64,000 bases of DNA. It comes from Macrothele yani. Lineage: Eukaryota; Arthropoda; Arachnida; Araneae; Macrothelidae. The DNA lies in NCBI GenBank assembly GCA_039090855.1, contig CM076996.1:44792469-44856468 (forward strand), in the 5' to 3' direction. A program made the position numbers and the translations under genes. The notes below the pieces were generated by a model that saw only the letters and a list, made by a program, of their open reading frames with translations, did no database searches and was not told the DNA's origin. Below, one piece after another: positions 43,410 through 53,989 of this stretch; positions within the stretch are counted from its first letter, which is position 1; each line of letters begins with the position of its first letter.

Positions 43410-43635
43410 ACGTTGCTTCACACCACATTCGACACGTATTTGAGGGGACTACACTAACTGGTGATAATCTGTAACTCCACCCATATTGGAGACGCTGACG
43501 CCAATTGTTGGAATCCCAAACCTGCCGCCAGACGTTCTAGCGTCTGGCTGCAATCTCGGGAGAATCCTAATACTGCCGACAGGCACTAGTCAGCCGCCCC
43601 TGTACTGAACACTGTCATATTCACAAATGTAGACT

Positions 43636-43862
43636 TTTTTTTTTTTTTTTTTTTGATTGGAGGTTTAACGACCACCGTCAGCAACTCAATGGGCTATAAG
43701 CAGTCGCCCGTCCCTAATTTAGGGTCACTGGTTCCAGGGAAGGGAGAGAGCCAGTGCCGTAAGACAAACACAACATCCATGCCTCACCGGGATTCGAACC
43801 CGGACCCCGTTCAGACGAATGATCAGAGGCCATCGCTTAGACCACTGCGCCACCGGGGCGGC
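43636..43862 (-). mobile_element. SINE-1 copy with 12-bp TSD
   Basis: Minus-oriented complete copy with an 18-20-base T run. Target duplication caaatgtagact at 43624-43635 and 43863-43874. It lies just outside the right end of the MULE-like element. Confidence 0.9.
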
Positions 43863-44119
43863 CAAATGTAGACTACACGCATTGTGAATTCTTTATAAGA
43901 ATAAAGAAATGAACGTTTAGGCAAAATGTGCAGAGGTGTAACTTGAAATTTCTGCGCCCGGGAAAAAGCACAAATATTGCGCCCCCCTCTGACTTTCTAT
44001 TTATTTTACGCACGCACGCACACACACACACACACCAGGGGCGGATCCAGAAGTTATCTCTAGGAAGGGGCGGTTTTTCGGGTATAAAAAGAGGGAGGGT
44101 AAGAGAACATTATGGAAGG

Positions 44120-44441
44120 GGGCCGCGGATAGCCTAATGGTCAGCGTTTGCGACTGCCACGGAGAAATCTCAGGTTCGATCCCAGGCAGGCACGAACGCT
44201 CGAACCACTAAATATCCGCCGTATGTCGGATGGGCACGTTAAGCCGTGGGACCCCATTTACTGGACCCCCGGTAATAAATAAGGGCGTCTTCCTCCCCCT
44301 TTCTACTTCGTTTCCGTGTCACTTTCCTATCGGGCACTCTAGCCCAAATCTCCTAGCTTCCTATTTCTAAGGGTTGTTTAAGACTTGGAGTCAGACACTC
44401 CCCACCTAAAATCCTCTACATATTATATCATCTGATCTGAT
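44120..44441 (+). mobile_element. SINE-2 (tRNA-derived), copy 1
   Basis: Head gggccgcggatagcctaatg (A box) and caggttcgatcccagg (B box), a central segment cggatgggcacgttaagccg, a C/T-rich part, and an end in repeated tgatct units. 11-bp target duplication attatggaagg at 44109-44119 and 44442-44452. About 322 bp. Confidence 0.85.
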
Positions 44442-44902
44442 ATTATGGAAGGATTTTTTATACAGTATATACAGGGTGATTCCTAAAGTCCTAAGTCACC
44501 TCAATAACTTGGGAACAAAGACAGCTAGAGTTATGGAAGTAAGGTATGGTATAGTAAAACAACCATGCGCTATCGGATGAGAGTGACTGCAGCGCCCCTA
44601 GTGGCAAAATGTGAAAGTTAGCACTCCTATCTCGGAAACCATGAGAGATACGGGAAAGAGATAATTTAGGAACTTGTAAAGCATCAACGAATTAGTAGGA
44701 AACGACATATGGTAGAAACGGCTGGGGGTAAGTAGAAGGCTGGAAACACGAACTTGTGCGAAGTCGGTTCGTGTCGTTGTCGCGGTAACAGTCTAGCAGA
44801 AAGAAATGTATGACGTATGCGACCGCACGTCTGTGAATGTCGTATGCAAATTCTGGTGTGACATAACGCCTCACCTGCCGTATCAGGCGCGGCGTGGCAA
44901 TG

Positions 44903-46426
44903 TACACTGCTGGACAATTGCTAAGGACGGATCATAAACGGCTATATAGCGCATAAAAAAGTAAGTGTGGTTGGATGCCAAGTGAAATAAAATAATGTCA
45001 TGTGCCAGGACATTACAAGAAAGACAATTTATTGTGCTCTGAAATCCAGAAGGCTTTGGAACGTGTTCAAGGGACAAACAGGCCATTTTGTGCAGAATAC
45101 GTAAACGTGAAAAAAATGCAATTGCCGTCCGCAGGCGTTCCGGCGTAAGATGTCAATACGGGATATGGCCACCATGGAGGGCGATGCAAGATTCCACACG
45201 TCGTGTCATGCATTGCACAACATTATCAAGCAGCTGTTGGGGTAATTTATCCCATTCCTCTGTCAGTGCACGGATGAGGGTGTCCTTGTTTATTGGAGGG
45301 CATTGGCGACCAGCAAGACTCCTCCCCAAAGCATCCCACACATTTTCAATGGGATTCAGATCTGTAGAACGTGCTGGCCATACGAGGCGTTGAATATCCT
45401 CGCTCTCAAGACACTCCTGGACAGCGACTGATCGATGACATGTTGCGTTGTCGTCCATAAAAATGAATCTATCACTGACAGCACCACGGAGCATGCAAGC
45501 ATGAGGTAGCAGAACATCTATAATGTATCGTTGGCCAGTCATAGTCCCAGTTGGAAGCACATATAGGGACGTACGGCCATTGATCATGATGCCAGCCCAT
45601 ACCATGACACTACATGTCGGATATCGGTCCATTTCCTGTATGTTTGCTAAACAATATGCAGTACCACTATCACGCCAGATCAGTTGTTGTCGACAATCAG
45701 ACGATAGACTGTATCTACTCTCATCTGAGAAGAGGACAGCACACCAGTCTTATCAGTCCAATTGCAATGTTGATGGCACCATTGCAAACGGCGGCGACGT
45801 CTGGACAATGGAATGTACACAACAGGACGGCGGACGTATAGTCCTCCTTCATGCAAACGTCTGGCGACAGTTTTTCGGGAGATCTGCTTGCCAGTAGCAG
45901 CCATAAACTGATTTGCTACCTCACTAGCTGTGCTTTTTGTTGATAGCACTATGTACCGATCTTCTGCAGTTGTCGTACTGCGAACACGACCTCCCCGTGA
46001 CGTTTGCTACACTCTCCATTTGTTTGAAATGATTTCCAAAGCCTTGAAACAACACTGTGGCTGACGTCGAACTCCCTGGCAACATCTGTTATTTTTCGCT
46101 CTTCTTCAATCTTGCCAATAATATGGCCGCGCGTAAAATCATCTAGGTGATGTCGGGAAGACATATTGAAAATTGCAAGTTCGTCAATTGATTCTTTCCC
46201 TTTCAACTTTGCGTTTGAACAACAACGGTCAATACGCGTCAAATCCTTTATATCTCTTATCAGCGCCATGACGTCACGAACAAGTTCGGCAATCCAAAAT
46301 TTGCATACGCACAACACGTCTTACTGTATCCCGCACTTATGCTAATTTCCACATTTTCCTGCCTTCCATTTTATGGTTGCTATCGTTGCTATTGTCATCC
46401 GTCCTTAGCAATTGTCCGGCAGTGTA
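44903..46426 (-). mobile_element. Tc1-like transposon Tc1-4, nested in long-TIR mariner
   Basis: Inverted ends tacactgctggacaattgct at 44903 and the inverse ending 46426, TA included. 1.52 kb. It sits between the mariner's left arm and its transposase, so it is younger. One minus-strand transposase, of a third Tc1 family. Confidence 0.9.
45153..46164 (-). pseudogene. Tc1-like transposase (DD34E), nearly intact
   Basis: The ATG at 46164 opens MSSRHHLDDFTRGHIIGKIE with helix-turn-helix (ITDVAREFDVSHSVVSRLW). A frame change occurs near 45960, then VANQFMAATGKQISRKTVAR (second helix-turn-helix). A further shift near 45740 precedes VLFSDESRYSL (first Asp). 45632-45153 holds SVMVWAGIMINGRT, FMDDNATCHRSVAV (second Asp) and STDLNPIENVWD (Glu). 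By count 34 residues separate the second Asp from the Glu, the normal Tc1 spacing. All catalytic residues survive; the damage is a few indels. Confidence 0.85.
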
Positions 46427-46520
46427 TAAAAGATCGTCGGTCAGGAGCTATGTCATTCGTAACGTGAGTATCGGATAAAGAACGAGCATGGCAGGCTATT
46501 CGAATTAACAGTATTGCGAG

Positions 46521-47552
46521 ATGGTACTGCTATATGGAGAATTCGGATGTAATGCGAGGGAAGCGTCACGCCAGTGTGGCTTACGATTTCCGACTCATCT
46601 ATCGCCGACAGCGTGGACCATCAGTCGCGCGGTTCGACGGCTGCGAGAGACAGGCAGTATTGCAGCGCGTCCCCGTTCGGGCCAACCCACCGGAATGGGT
46701 AGGAATATGCAACCAGTCGATGCTCTGGCATACGTTTTGGCCAACCCACACACCAGTACGAGGGAAGTCAGTATGGCATGTGGCGTATCACAATCCCGTG
46801 TGTGGAACATTTTGCATCAGCACAGTGCCCACCCGTACCGTACAGTACCGCTGCACGTACTGATGCCAGAGGATAACCAATGACGTCTAGATTGGTGCAA
46901 TTTTGTAATGAACATCGTAGAAGAAATGCGGCCTTTCTATCAAACATCCTTTAGACTGACGAGGCGCAGTTCACACGCGCCGGAGTGCTGAACAAACAAA
47001 ACGCCCATTACTGGGCAGTTCAGAATCCGTGTTTTACACGGGAAATGAGGCATTAGGTGCGCTGGTCGATCTGGTGTGGCATCTGGAAGGACCGACTTGT
47101 TGGGCCTGTGTTCTATAAGGGCGCATTAAATGGACGAATATACCTGCAGCTGTTACAAAGCACATTACCTGAGTGGTTAGATGAACTGTCTCTGCAAGAT
47201 GTACGCTCATTATGGATTCTGCATGACGACGCTCTGGCACATCAACCAACAGCGGTACAGCACTTCCTGTCCGACACTTTCGGGCAGCAGATCATCGGTT
47301 ATGGTGGTCCCGTAGCGTGGCCTCCACGATCCCGGGATCTAACTCCCATGGATTTCTTCCTCTGGGGTTACCTAAAGGATCACGTGTACAGGGGTGGAAC
47401 CGACGAGTCTCCACGATCTCCGACTGCGTATCGTCGCTGCGTGTGAGAGCGTGACACCTGTTATGCTGGCGAACGTACAACGGGAAGTTCTGTCTCGCAT
47501 TCAAATGTGTATTGTGGCAGATGGTGGCCCTATTGAACCCTATTTACGTTAA
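46521..47552 (+). pseudogene. Mariner-like transposase (DUF4817-type, DD41D spacing)
   Basis: The ATG at 46521 starts MVLLYGEFGCNAREASRQCG, a DUF4817-type helix-turn-helix, then VRRLRETGSIAARPRSGQPT and a second DNA-binding part (TREVSMACGVSQSRVWNIL). A frame loss near 46884 is followed by TDEAQFTR (first Asp, codon 46958-46960) with a TAG just before. 47057-47446 then gives GPVFYKGALNG, ILHDDALAHQ (second Asp) and WPPRSRDLTPMDFFLWGYLK (third Asp). A last shift near 47440 leads to VADGGPIEPYLR and TAA at 47550. I count 41 residues between the second and third Asp, i.e. a DD41D pattern. Inactive. Confidence 0.8.
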
Positions 47553-48246
47553 ACGCAACGTTATGTGAGTACCGCTGTTGCATTAAATACGACCAATGTA
47601 CTCCATTTGTATTCATGCCTGAGTATAATAAACCTTGTGTTTCCCTCACGTTTCCAGCCTTCTACTTACTCCAGCCGTTTCTACCATATGTCATTTTACA
47701 ACTAATTCGTTGATGCTCTACAAGTTTCTAATTCATCTCTTTCCCGTATCTCTCATCGTTTCCGAGATAGGAGTGCTAATTCCACATTTTGCTACTAGGG
47801 GCGCTGCAGTCACTCTCATCCGATAGCGCATGGTTGTTTTACTATACCATAGCTTACTTCCATAGCTCTAGCTGTCTTTGCTCCCAAGTTATTGAGGTGA
47901 CTTAGGACTTTAGGAATCACCCTGTATATAGGATTGACTTCGGAGTAGGTGGAACAACGGAGACGAGCAGGAAAAATAATAAAAAAGGAAAGAATTCCTG
48001 AAAAAAACATCTGGGGAGAAGCGGTGGTGACATTTTCACAAATTTTGTTTACGACCCAATTAGGATACGTACGTAGATCAGATTGTTATTCACAGTTTCA
48101 CCTACCTACTCTGATTTCAGTACCAAGCTTTGCCTTACCCTGTTTCGAGACGTTACAGATGCTAGACAATATGACAATAGCAAAGAACTAACAAAGAATA
48201 CCCCCATGCTCCCCCCAGCTGTCCCTGTCTTCCCTTTATCTTTTGC

Positions 48247-48250
<4 letters not shown>

Positions 48251-48294
<44 letters not shown>

Positions 48295-48304
48295 TCTCTC
48301 TCTC
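48251..48304. repeat. (CT)n microsatellite
   Basis: Long CT dinucleotide run with one interruption, in the right part of the nested hAT-type block. Confidence 0.9.
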
Positions 48305-48361
48305 CCTATTCTATTCCCTTCTCTTTCTTTTTTTTTTTTTTTACTGAAGCTAAATCAATGT

Positions 48362-48587
48362 GCCGCCCCGGTGGCTCAGTGTTCTAAGGCGTTGGCCTCT
48401 GATCATTCGTCCGTAAGGGGTCCGGGTTCGAATCCCGGTCAGGCATGGATGTTGTGTTTGTCTTACGGCACTGGCTCTCTCCCTTCCCTGGAACCAGTGA
48501 CCCTAAATTGGGAACGGGCGACTGCTTATAGCCCATTGAGTTGCTCACGGCGGTCGTTAAACCTCCAATCAAAAAAAAAAAAATAAA
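48362..48587 (+). mobile_element. SINE-1 copy with perfect 11-bp TSD
   Basis: Complete plus-oriented copy. Target duplication taaatcaatgt at 48351-48361 and 48588-48598. One base missing in the A box (ggtggctcagt). Confidence 0.9.
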
Positions 48588-48837
48588 TAAATCAATGTAA
48601 TACGTATTTTAAATCCAATTCCGTAGTAAGTTTAATTGTTAATTTTTTTTAGAAAAACTGAAAACAAAATATGCAAAGTTAATCGTTTACGATCTTCGCT
48701 ACTTTACACGTAAAAACTTCGTGTGTGTGTGTGTGTGTGGGGGGGGTGATAGCCCCAGTCGCCCCTCGCTGGATCCGCCACTGACACACATATACTGCTC
48801 GACAAAAATAATTAACGTCGCACCTCAATATTATCTG

Positions 48838-49430
48838 TGATCCCCATGTGAGAAGCACAATCAAACTGTGGCTGTTTGTCCAGCTTTTTCCTACTGCGTG
48901 GGAGGTCGGACCTTCGGCACCACATCAAACAGATCCAAAGCAGCTGGCAATAATGGCTTACAGTCGCAGTAATGATCGAATATCCCCCAGCGAATATTGA
49001 ACAGTGTGAACGATATCCTTATTTCGCAACGTACCTATACACCCGCGCTTTCATGTTTGAATGTGAGCAACGATTTTTTTTTTTTTTTTTTTTTTTTTTT
49101 TGATTGGGGGTTTAACGACCACCGTGAGCAACTCAATGGGCTATAAGCAGTCGCCCGTCCCTAATTTAGGGTCACTGGTTCCAGGGAAGGGAGAGAGCCA
49201 GTGCCGTAAGACAAACACAACATCCATGCCTCACCGGGATTCGAACCCGGACCCCTTACGGACGAATGATCAGAGGCCAGCGCCTTAGACCACTGCGCCA
49301 CCGGGGCGGCAAAAGAGCAACGATTGGCAGCTACGTTCGATCCGTTTTATGTGGTGACAAGGTCCGACCTCCCAAGCAGTAGGAAAAAGCTGTACAAACA
49401 GCCACAGTTTGATTACGCTTCTTCACACCA
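48838..49430. mobile_element. Foldback (inverted-repeat) element split by SINE-1
   Basis: Left arm about 48848-48925 (aatcaaactgtggctgtttg, ctttttcctactgcgtggga, ggtcggacctt) is the inverse of about 49342-49430 (caaggtccgacctcccaagc, agtaggaaaaagctg, cagccacagtttgatt). The arms of about 80-90 bp surround a centre that holds the SINE. No coding. Outer termini not determined. Confidence 0.7.
49076..49314 (-). mobile_element. SINE-1 copy in foldback element
   Basis: Minus-oriented copy with a ~27-base T run. Target duplication gagcaacgatt at 49065-49075 and 49315-49325. Inserted in the centre of the inverted-repeat element, so it is younger. Confidence 0.9.
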
Positions 49431-49929
49431 CATTCAACACGTATTTGAGAGGATAACAACAACATTAGGTTCAACACGTATCAGAACATTTTGACAAAGT
49501 ATGGCGCGAAAAACACTGTACCAGAAACTGGTGCAAATGTTTCAATTCCAATTTCAATGAAATTGTTAGCAGTGATTTTTACGCCTTCTCTTGAGCTACG
49601 TCCGGGGCAGCCGCCCCTGCCCGCCCCGTCCTAATTACGCCTCTGACAATGAGTTTCAGTTTCTTGCCGACCGCAGTTTTGTTGTGCTTTGGCCCAGTTT
49701 CATCATAATTGCGCGTAAATATTCTATTCTATAAAAATTCTTCGCAACTTATCAACGACATGGCATTATTCACTTCATTTCTGTCAAGCGAGTGAAGCAA
49801 CTGCCAACAATCCGTGACTGCTAACACCGTTTATCGTGCAACAGCGATTTGAGTATTTACATCCCATTTTGTTTGATGAAACTAGGCTAAAGCACAGTCA
49901 GATTGCAAGTTGAATGAAACTCATTGTGA
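49431..49929. other. No gene recognised
   Basis: Contains a short direct similarity to the inner edge of the MULE-like right arm (cttcacaccacattcaacac at about 49419). Otherwise unassigned AT-rich DNA with a Tc-type simple repeat end at about 49600-49630. Confidence 0.35.
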
Positions 49930-50290
49930 CTAAACGTTGATTTATTTACTCTTAATACGTATCTTATTCGTGAGGAATTGTACTCTGATCCACAAGGCGC
50001 ACCAAGTGATGCAGTTGATGAGCAGCTTTTAGCACAGAGCGTCTGCTCAGCGAGCATAGTTCGTACCAATAGCCTCCTCGATCTCTAGACCTGGCACTCG
50101 TTGATTTCTGGTTATGGCGCTATCTGAAGCCCCGTATTTATAGAGTTAGTCCATAGCCTTTACCATTGCTGCAAGACACCATCATACTCCAGCAGGTATC
50201 TGTCATTCCCGTGGACATGTTGCTTAATGCCGTATGGAGCTTGATACCGTTGCTGCACTCAGCACTGGAATGTTGCGGTTGACACAGTGA
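49930..50290 (+). pseudogene. Mariner-like transposase C-terminal relic
   Basis: Reads LYSDPQGAPSDAVDEQLLAQ (second-Asp region, altered) at about 49980 and then PPRSLDLALVDFWLWRYLK at about 50081 (third Asp, in the same context as PPRSRDLTPMDFFLWGYLK of the long-TIR mariner), followed by DMLLNAVWSLIPLL-like text to 50290. It belongs to the DUF4817-type group but is far diverged. No terminal repeats were found. Confidence 0.5.
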
Positions 50291-50450
50291 GCAGGAAAAA
50301 CTGCAGATCGTGCTGAAAAAAAGTAAGTCTCACTAACTTAACAACATAGTTCTTACTTGACTATTATCAACTCTGTCATTTTTTTATGTGCAGCAGCGGC
50401 CTCTATTGTTAAAACTTTGAACATTTTCTTCTTAATGCCATAAAAATCCT

Positions 50451-50498
50451 GGTTTGCAGATGAATAACTCACCTGTGTGAGTTATTCATCTGCAAACC
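50451..50498. repeat. Perfect 22-bp inverted repeat with 4-nt loop
   Basis: 50451-50472 (begins ggtttgcagatgaataac) is the exact inverse of 50477-50498, separated by ctgt. No mismatch. It is not the end of a recognised element. Confidence 0.95.
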
Positions 50499-51509
50499 GC
50501 TTGCATCGCAGCCCGTAGATCTCTTGTAACGAAATTTAACTTTTGCACAAAATGTACGAAACACTCTTTGTATTGGATGTGTGTAAACACCAAGGAGGTT
50601 AGAATGAGACTTCTGGAGATGCCCTGGTTCTCTCAACCGTGAAACCGCAAAGTATGGAAATTTGATGTTGTTTACATGATACCCTACGGAGTTTCATCTG
50701 TGTGTATTTTTGAATTGCGTGGTTTTTTGTTGCAGAAATCGTGTTAATATCAAACCGGAATAAACACTTCAAATCGTAGAAATAAATACTTCACTTCATA
50801 GAAATCGTGTTAATATTAGACCGAAATATTATAATTCATACACAAATGAAGTTTTCAACTTTAACGTTATGTTTTTTTGTTTTTGTTTTATTAATTTGCA
50901 CTAACGTTTCATAAATTTCAATTTAAAATGGAAATAAAAAGGTGTCTTAAAATAATTAAGAATTTTATTAATCCAGCATTTTCTCACACATCGGCAGCAA
51001 GTTACGATGAAAAATTAGAAATATTTGCGACGAAAGAATGCAATTCGGCCAACACAAAATGTACTGCAAGAGCCATAGAAACCACCAGATTTTCTACTCT
51101 TGAAGGGCCGCCACTTGCGGTTATAGGCTTCACGTAAAGTGGTAAGCATATTCACAAAACCTGCAAAGAAACTCTTCGGAGATCCTAAGATGTTAGCTGA
51201 TTGGCAGAAAATCCGTGACGTTTTTCGTCTTTCTCTCTGCTGTTCAGGCCGGTCGTAAACATCAGAGATCACAATGGTGATCTCTGGTGTTTGCAAATGG
51301 TGCTATTATTGTTGACTGAGGGTTTATTCGATTGTTCTAAAATATAAAATGTTATTGCTTTTTACTGTATAATTATAATTTCCTTTAGTACCGAGTATTG
51401 CTACTAAACAAGGTAAAGGTTTAATCTAGGAGATTTAAATGCAGCGAATAACTGACTGCTACTTTGTGTACAGCGGCCGTTCCACAAAAACTGAGAGTAA
51501 AAATCACTA
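50499..51509. other. No gene recognised
   Basis: AT-rich DNA with a short duplication of an aaatcgtgttaatat phrase (about 50739 and 50801). The reading frames at 50928-51137 and 51015-51296 have no family resemblance. Confidence 0.35.
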
Positions 51510-51510
51510 C

Positions 51511-51719
51511 CGCCCCGGTGGTGCAGTGGTCTAAGCGATGGCTTCTGACCATTCGTCCGAGATGAGTATGGGTTCGAAGCCCGTGAGGCATGGATGTTGT
51601 GTTTGTCATACGGCGCTGGCTCTCTCCTTATTCTGGAACCAGTGGCCCTAAATTAGGGAAGGGCGACTGCTTAGAGCCATTGACTTGCTCACGGCGGTTT
51701 AAACCTCCAATAAAAAAAA
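51511..51719 (+). mobile_element. SINE-1 copy, diverged
   Basis: Plus-oriented, with changed B box (ggttcgaagccc), a deletion around 51560 and a short A tail. Its tail abuts the 3' edge of the hAT-3 pseudogene. Confidence 0.8.
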
Positions 51720-51724
51720 CACAC

Positions 51725-53985
51725 AAAATGAAGAAATATAGGTACAGCAAAATATAAAATATATGTTATTCTTTCTCAAAGTATCTTCTCTCGGATCTTG
51801 ATGTACATGGTAAACAGCTACGGCATTCAGTCGCTGTTGGGACATTGTGCTTCTCAGGTAGGCCTTTAGTCTTCTTAAGGCACTAAAGCTTCTTTCAGCT
51901 TCACATCTAGATGCTGGCACTGTCAGTAGGAGACGAATTAAATGAATGACTTCGCTGAACAACTGTTTTACTTCAGGCAGCATGTCCTTAATAATCTGGA
52001 CAGCCTCAGCTGTTGTTGAGTATTTATAATGCTGACGGAACATTTCAAGTTGAGCTATAAGAAAACTTTTGTCAAACTCCGGATATGAAGCTATGCTCTG
52101 ATGTGTCACACCTTTCATCAGACAATCTTCCAGATATCCATATTTAATGATCCCCTTTTGGTGGAACCGTGCAGTAAGTTACACTGTTGCTGTGTCCAAA
52201 ATTTGTAGAAACTGTATTTTGTAATATTCCTCGGGGTTTTTAGCTATGTAATTTTCTGCATTTCCGCAGAAGCGCTTCGGGGGATTTCTGAGCCTTGGTA
52301 ATTCAAGGGGGATCCAGATTCATCGAATCAATAATATTCATTGCTCTCTAGAACACAATTTTAAACGAACTTTTGTTTCTTTTACGTTCCAGCGTAGCTT
52401 TAACAATTTCTACTGATTTAATCATGCCAAAGACCGTTTGGGTTTGGCTTTGTAAGGATTTATTCAGTACTTGCAGCGGCTGCAGTATTTCTTCTGCGAA
52501 ACACATACCAACAGCTGAAGATCCCTTTCTAAGTCTCTCTAAAAAGCCTAATGGTCGCATGTAGTGGTGATCGGCCATTTCCTCCAAAGCATTTAGCACT
52601 GATTCATACTGAGTAACAATTGCCCGAACTGCTACCAAACGAACAGTCCAACGTGTCGGGCAGAGATGTTTCAGTGTAGTGAATGAACCGGAATTGCTTA
52701 TGGCAATGCTTTCAAATAAAACTCTAAATTTCCCACTTTATCCAAATGAAACACCTATTTCATTAACTAACTCTAAAGATGATTTTAATGCAGGGCAGCT
52801 GAAGCAAACAGTCTCAGTAACAAGACTGCAGCACTGTGCTACCCAGTGAACAAATAGCGCTAGTAGCTGTATGTCTGTTATAACTTTTTGTGTACCGTTA
52901 TATTCTCCAGACATATTTGCAGCGCCGTTATAAGCTTGTCCCCTTAACAGATTTATCGGCAGTTGCAACCAACGAAGGGCATCGATAATTATTTCACTAA
53001 ATTTTTGTCACGTTGTTTCTTCCGCCAGGTAAAATCCAATAAATTCCTCTCTTGCTGTTAGGCTTTTATCGACGTATCTTATACATATCGACTGCTGATC
53101 TTTCCCAAATAGAAAATACAGGATAAATTAGTCCATTGTAGCCCATTGATTTCTGAACAGATTTTACGTATTATTTGGCCAGCAAACATTTCCAAAATTT
53201 CATTTTGAATTTCCCAGCTGGTAAAACTTTTTTTACGACACATCCATTCTTTCAGTTCAGAGACATCGCCACACCTCAATTCTAGAAGTTTCATGAAATT
53301 CCCTTCATCATGACGCCGGATCGCCAAACCTTGTCTGCAGAGGTATTTTAAGCCCGATACTACCTTCTCTAGGCAAACACGGGCTTTTTGCTGCTGTTGT
53401 TTAGATTGAGTGGATAATTGAGATTCAATCGGTTCTGATTGTGCAATATGCTTTACTTGCAAAGCACAAGATTTATGTGCTTTGCTTCTTTCGTGGGCGT
53501 GGAATTTTTCGATAGCTTTTTTCCAATTACTAAAACAAGATGACGAAGATGTCCTGAAAGTGATTTCTTGTGACTTTGGAAGAAGAGCATTAAGATTGTT
53601 TTCACAAAGCTTTGCGCAGAAATAACACACAACACCATAGTTTTGAGTTCGATAAATTCTTTATTCAGAAAAGAGCATTACATTTAGTATTGAATTGAGT
53701 GCAGCCACGGAAATTTTACATACCAATTGCTTTGAAAAGTCAAAACTCTGTTCTTCAAGGTTTGGACTAGAAGAAATTCCGGATCGCAGTCATATGGTTG
53801 CTGGGTAGATGAAATACTTTTCTTTATCAGATCATCGAGAGAAATATTCGGCTGCAAAATCTTCGGCTCATTTTCTTTCAATGAATCAGGAGCACATACA
53901 ACTGCATCCTGAAGTTGCTCAATTTCCACTAATTTTTTTTAGGTTTCGAGAACCAATCAACCAAAGATTTTTGCCCTGTTTTCAT
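51725..53985 (-). pseudogene. hAT-3 transposase (TTF finger, ZMYM1-like), broken throughout
   Basis: The ATG at 53985 gives MKTGQKSLVDWFSKPKKN, a typical ZMYM1-like opening, and shifts frame in an A run. 53929-53684: acidic linker (EIEQLQDAVVCAPD). 53630-53079: zinc finger CYFCAKLCENN and NWKKAIEKFHAHERSKAH, then VVSGLKYLCRQGLAIRRHDE. 52968-52738: GQAYNGAANMSGEYNGTQ (catalytic region) and FVHWVAQCCSLV. 52638-52348: GFLERLRKGSSAVGM and ILQPLQVLNKSLQSQT. 52118-51699: hAT dimerisation block SRCEAERSFSALRRLKAYLR. The order is complete for a 600-700-residue transposase. Many stops and shifts. No terminal repeats were identified; 8-bp duplications were not seen. Confidence 0.8.
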
Positions 53986-53989
53986 TTTA

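Larger units (their letters stand above)
41786..43590 (+). mobile_element. TIR element with ~180-bp arms and 10-bp TSD (MULE-like)
   Basis: The left arm (about 41786-41975) and right arm (about 43410-43590) are inverted copies; outer ends are actagtgYctgtcggcagta on each side. Directly outside, the identical decamer cagccgcccc occurs in the same orientation at 41776-41785 and 43591-43600, a target-site duplication. Long arms and a 9-10-bp duplication are habits of Mutator-like elements (MULEs). The interior carries a C2H2 plus transposase-like pseudogene and a later SINE. The superfamily is an inference. Confidence 0.65.
44472..47924 (+). mobile_element. Mariner-like element with ~278-bp TIRs (split by Tc1-4)
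   Basis: The left arm 44472-44750 and right arm 47648-47924 are inverse copies starting cagggtgattcctaaagtcc; TATA flanks both sides. The transposase lies on the plus strand (46521-47552). Without Tc1-4 (1.52 kb) the element would be 1.93 kb. Arms of this length are unusual for mariners, which generally have about 30 bp. Confidence 0.85.
44036..48783. mobile_element. hAT-type ends enclosing a nest of later insertions
   Basis: caggggcggatccag at 44036 and ctggatccgccactg ending 48783 are inverted ends of the common hAT pattern. Flanking octamers acacacac and acacacat fit an 8-bp duplication, though both lie in (AC)n-like DNA, so the support is moderate. Inside are SINE-2, a long-TIR mariner, Tc1-4, a (CT)n run and a SINE-1. 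After subtracting these less than 1 kb of original element is left, with no transposase. Confidence 0.45.

Noticed and set aside
44684..45086. Minus-strand frames at 44.7-45.1 kb
   Set aside because: They read through the mariner arm and the Tc1-4 end, with no motif.
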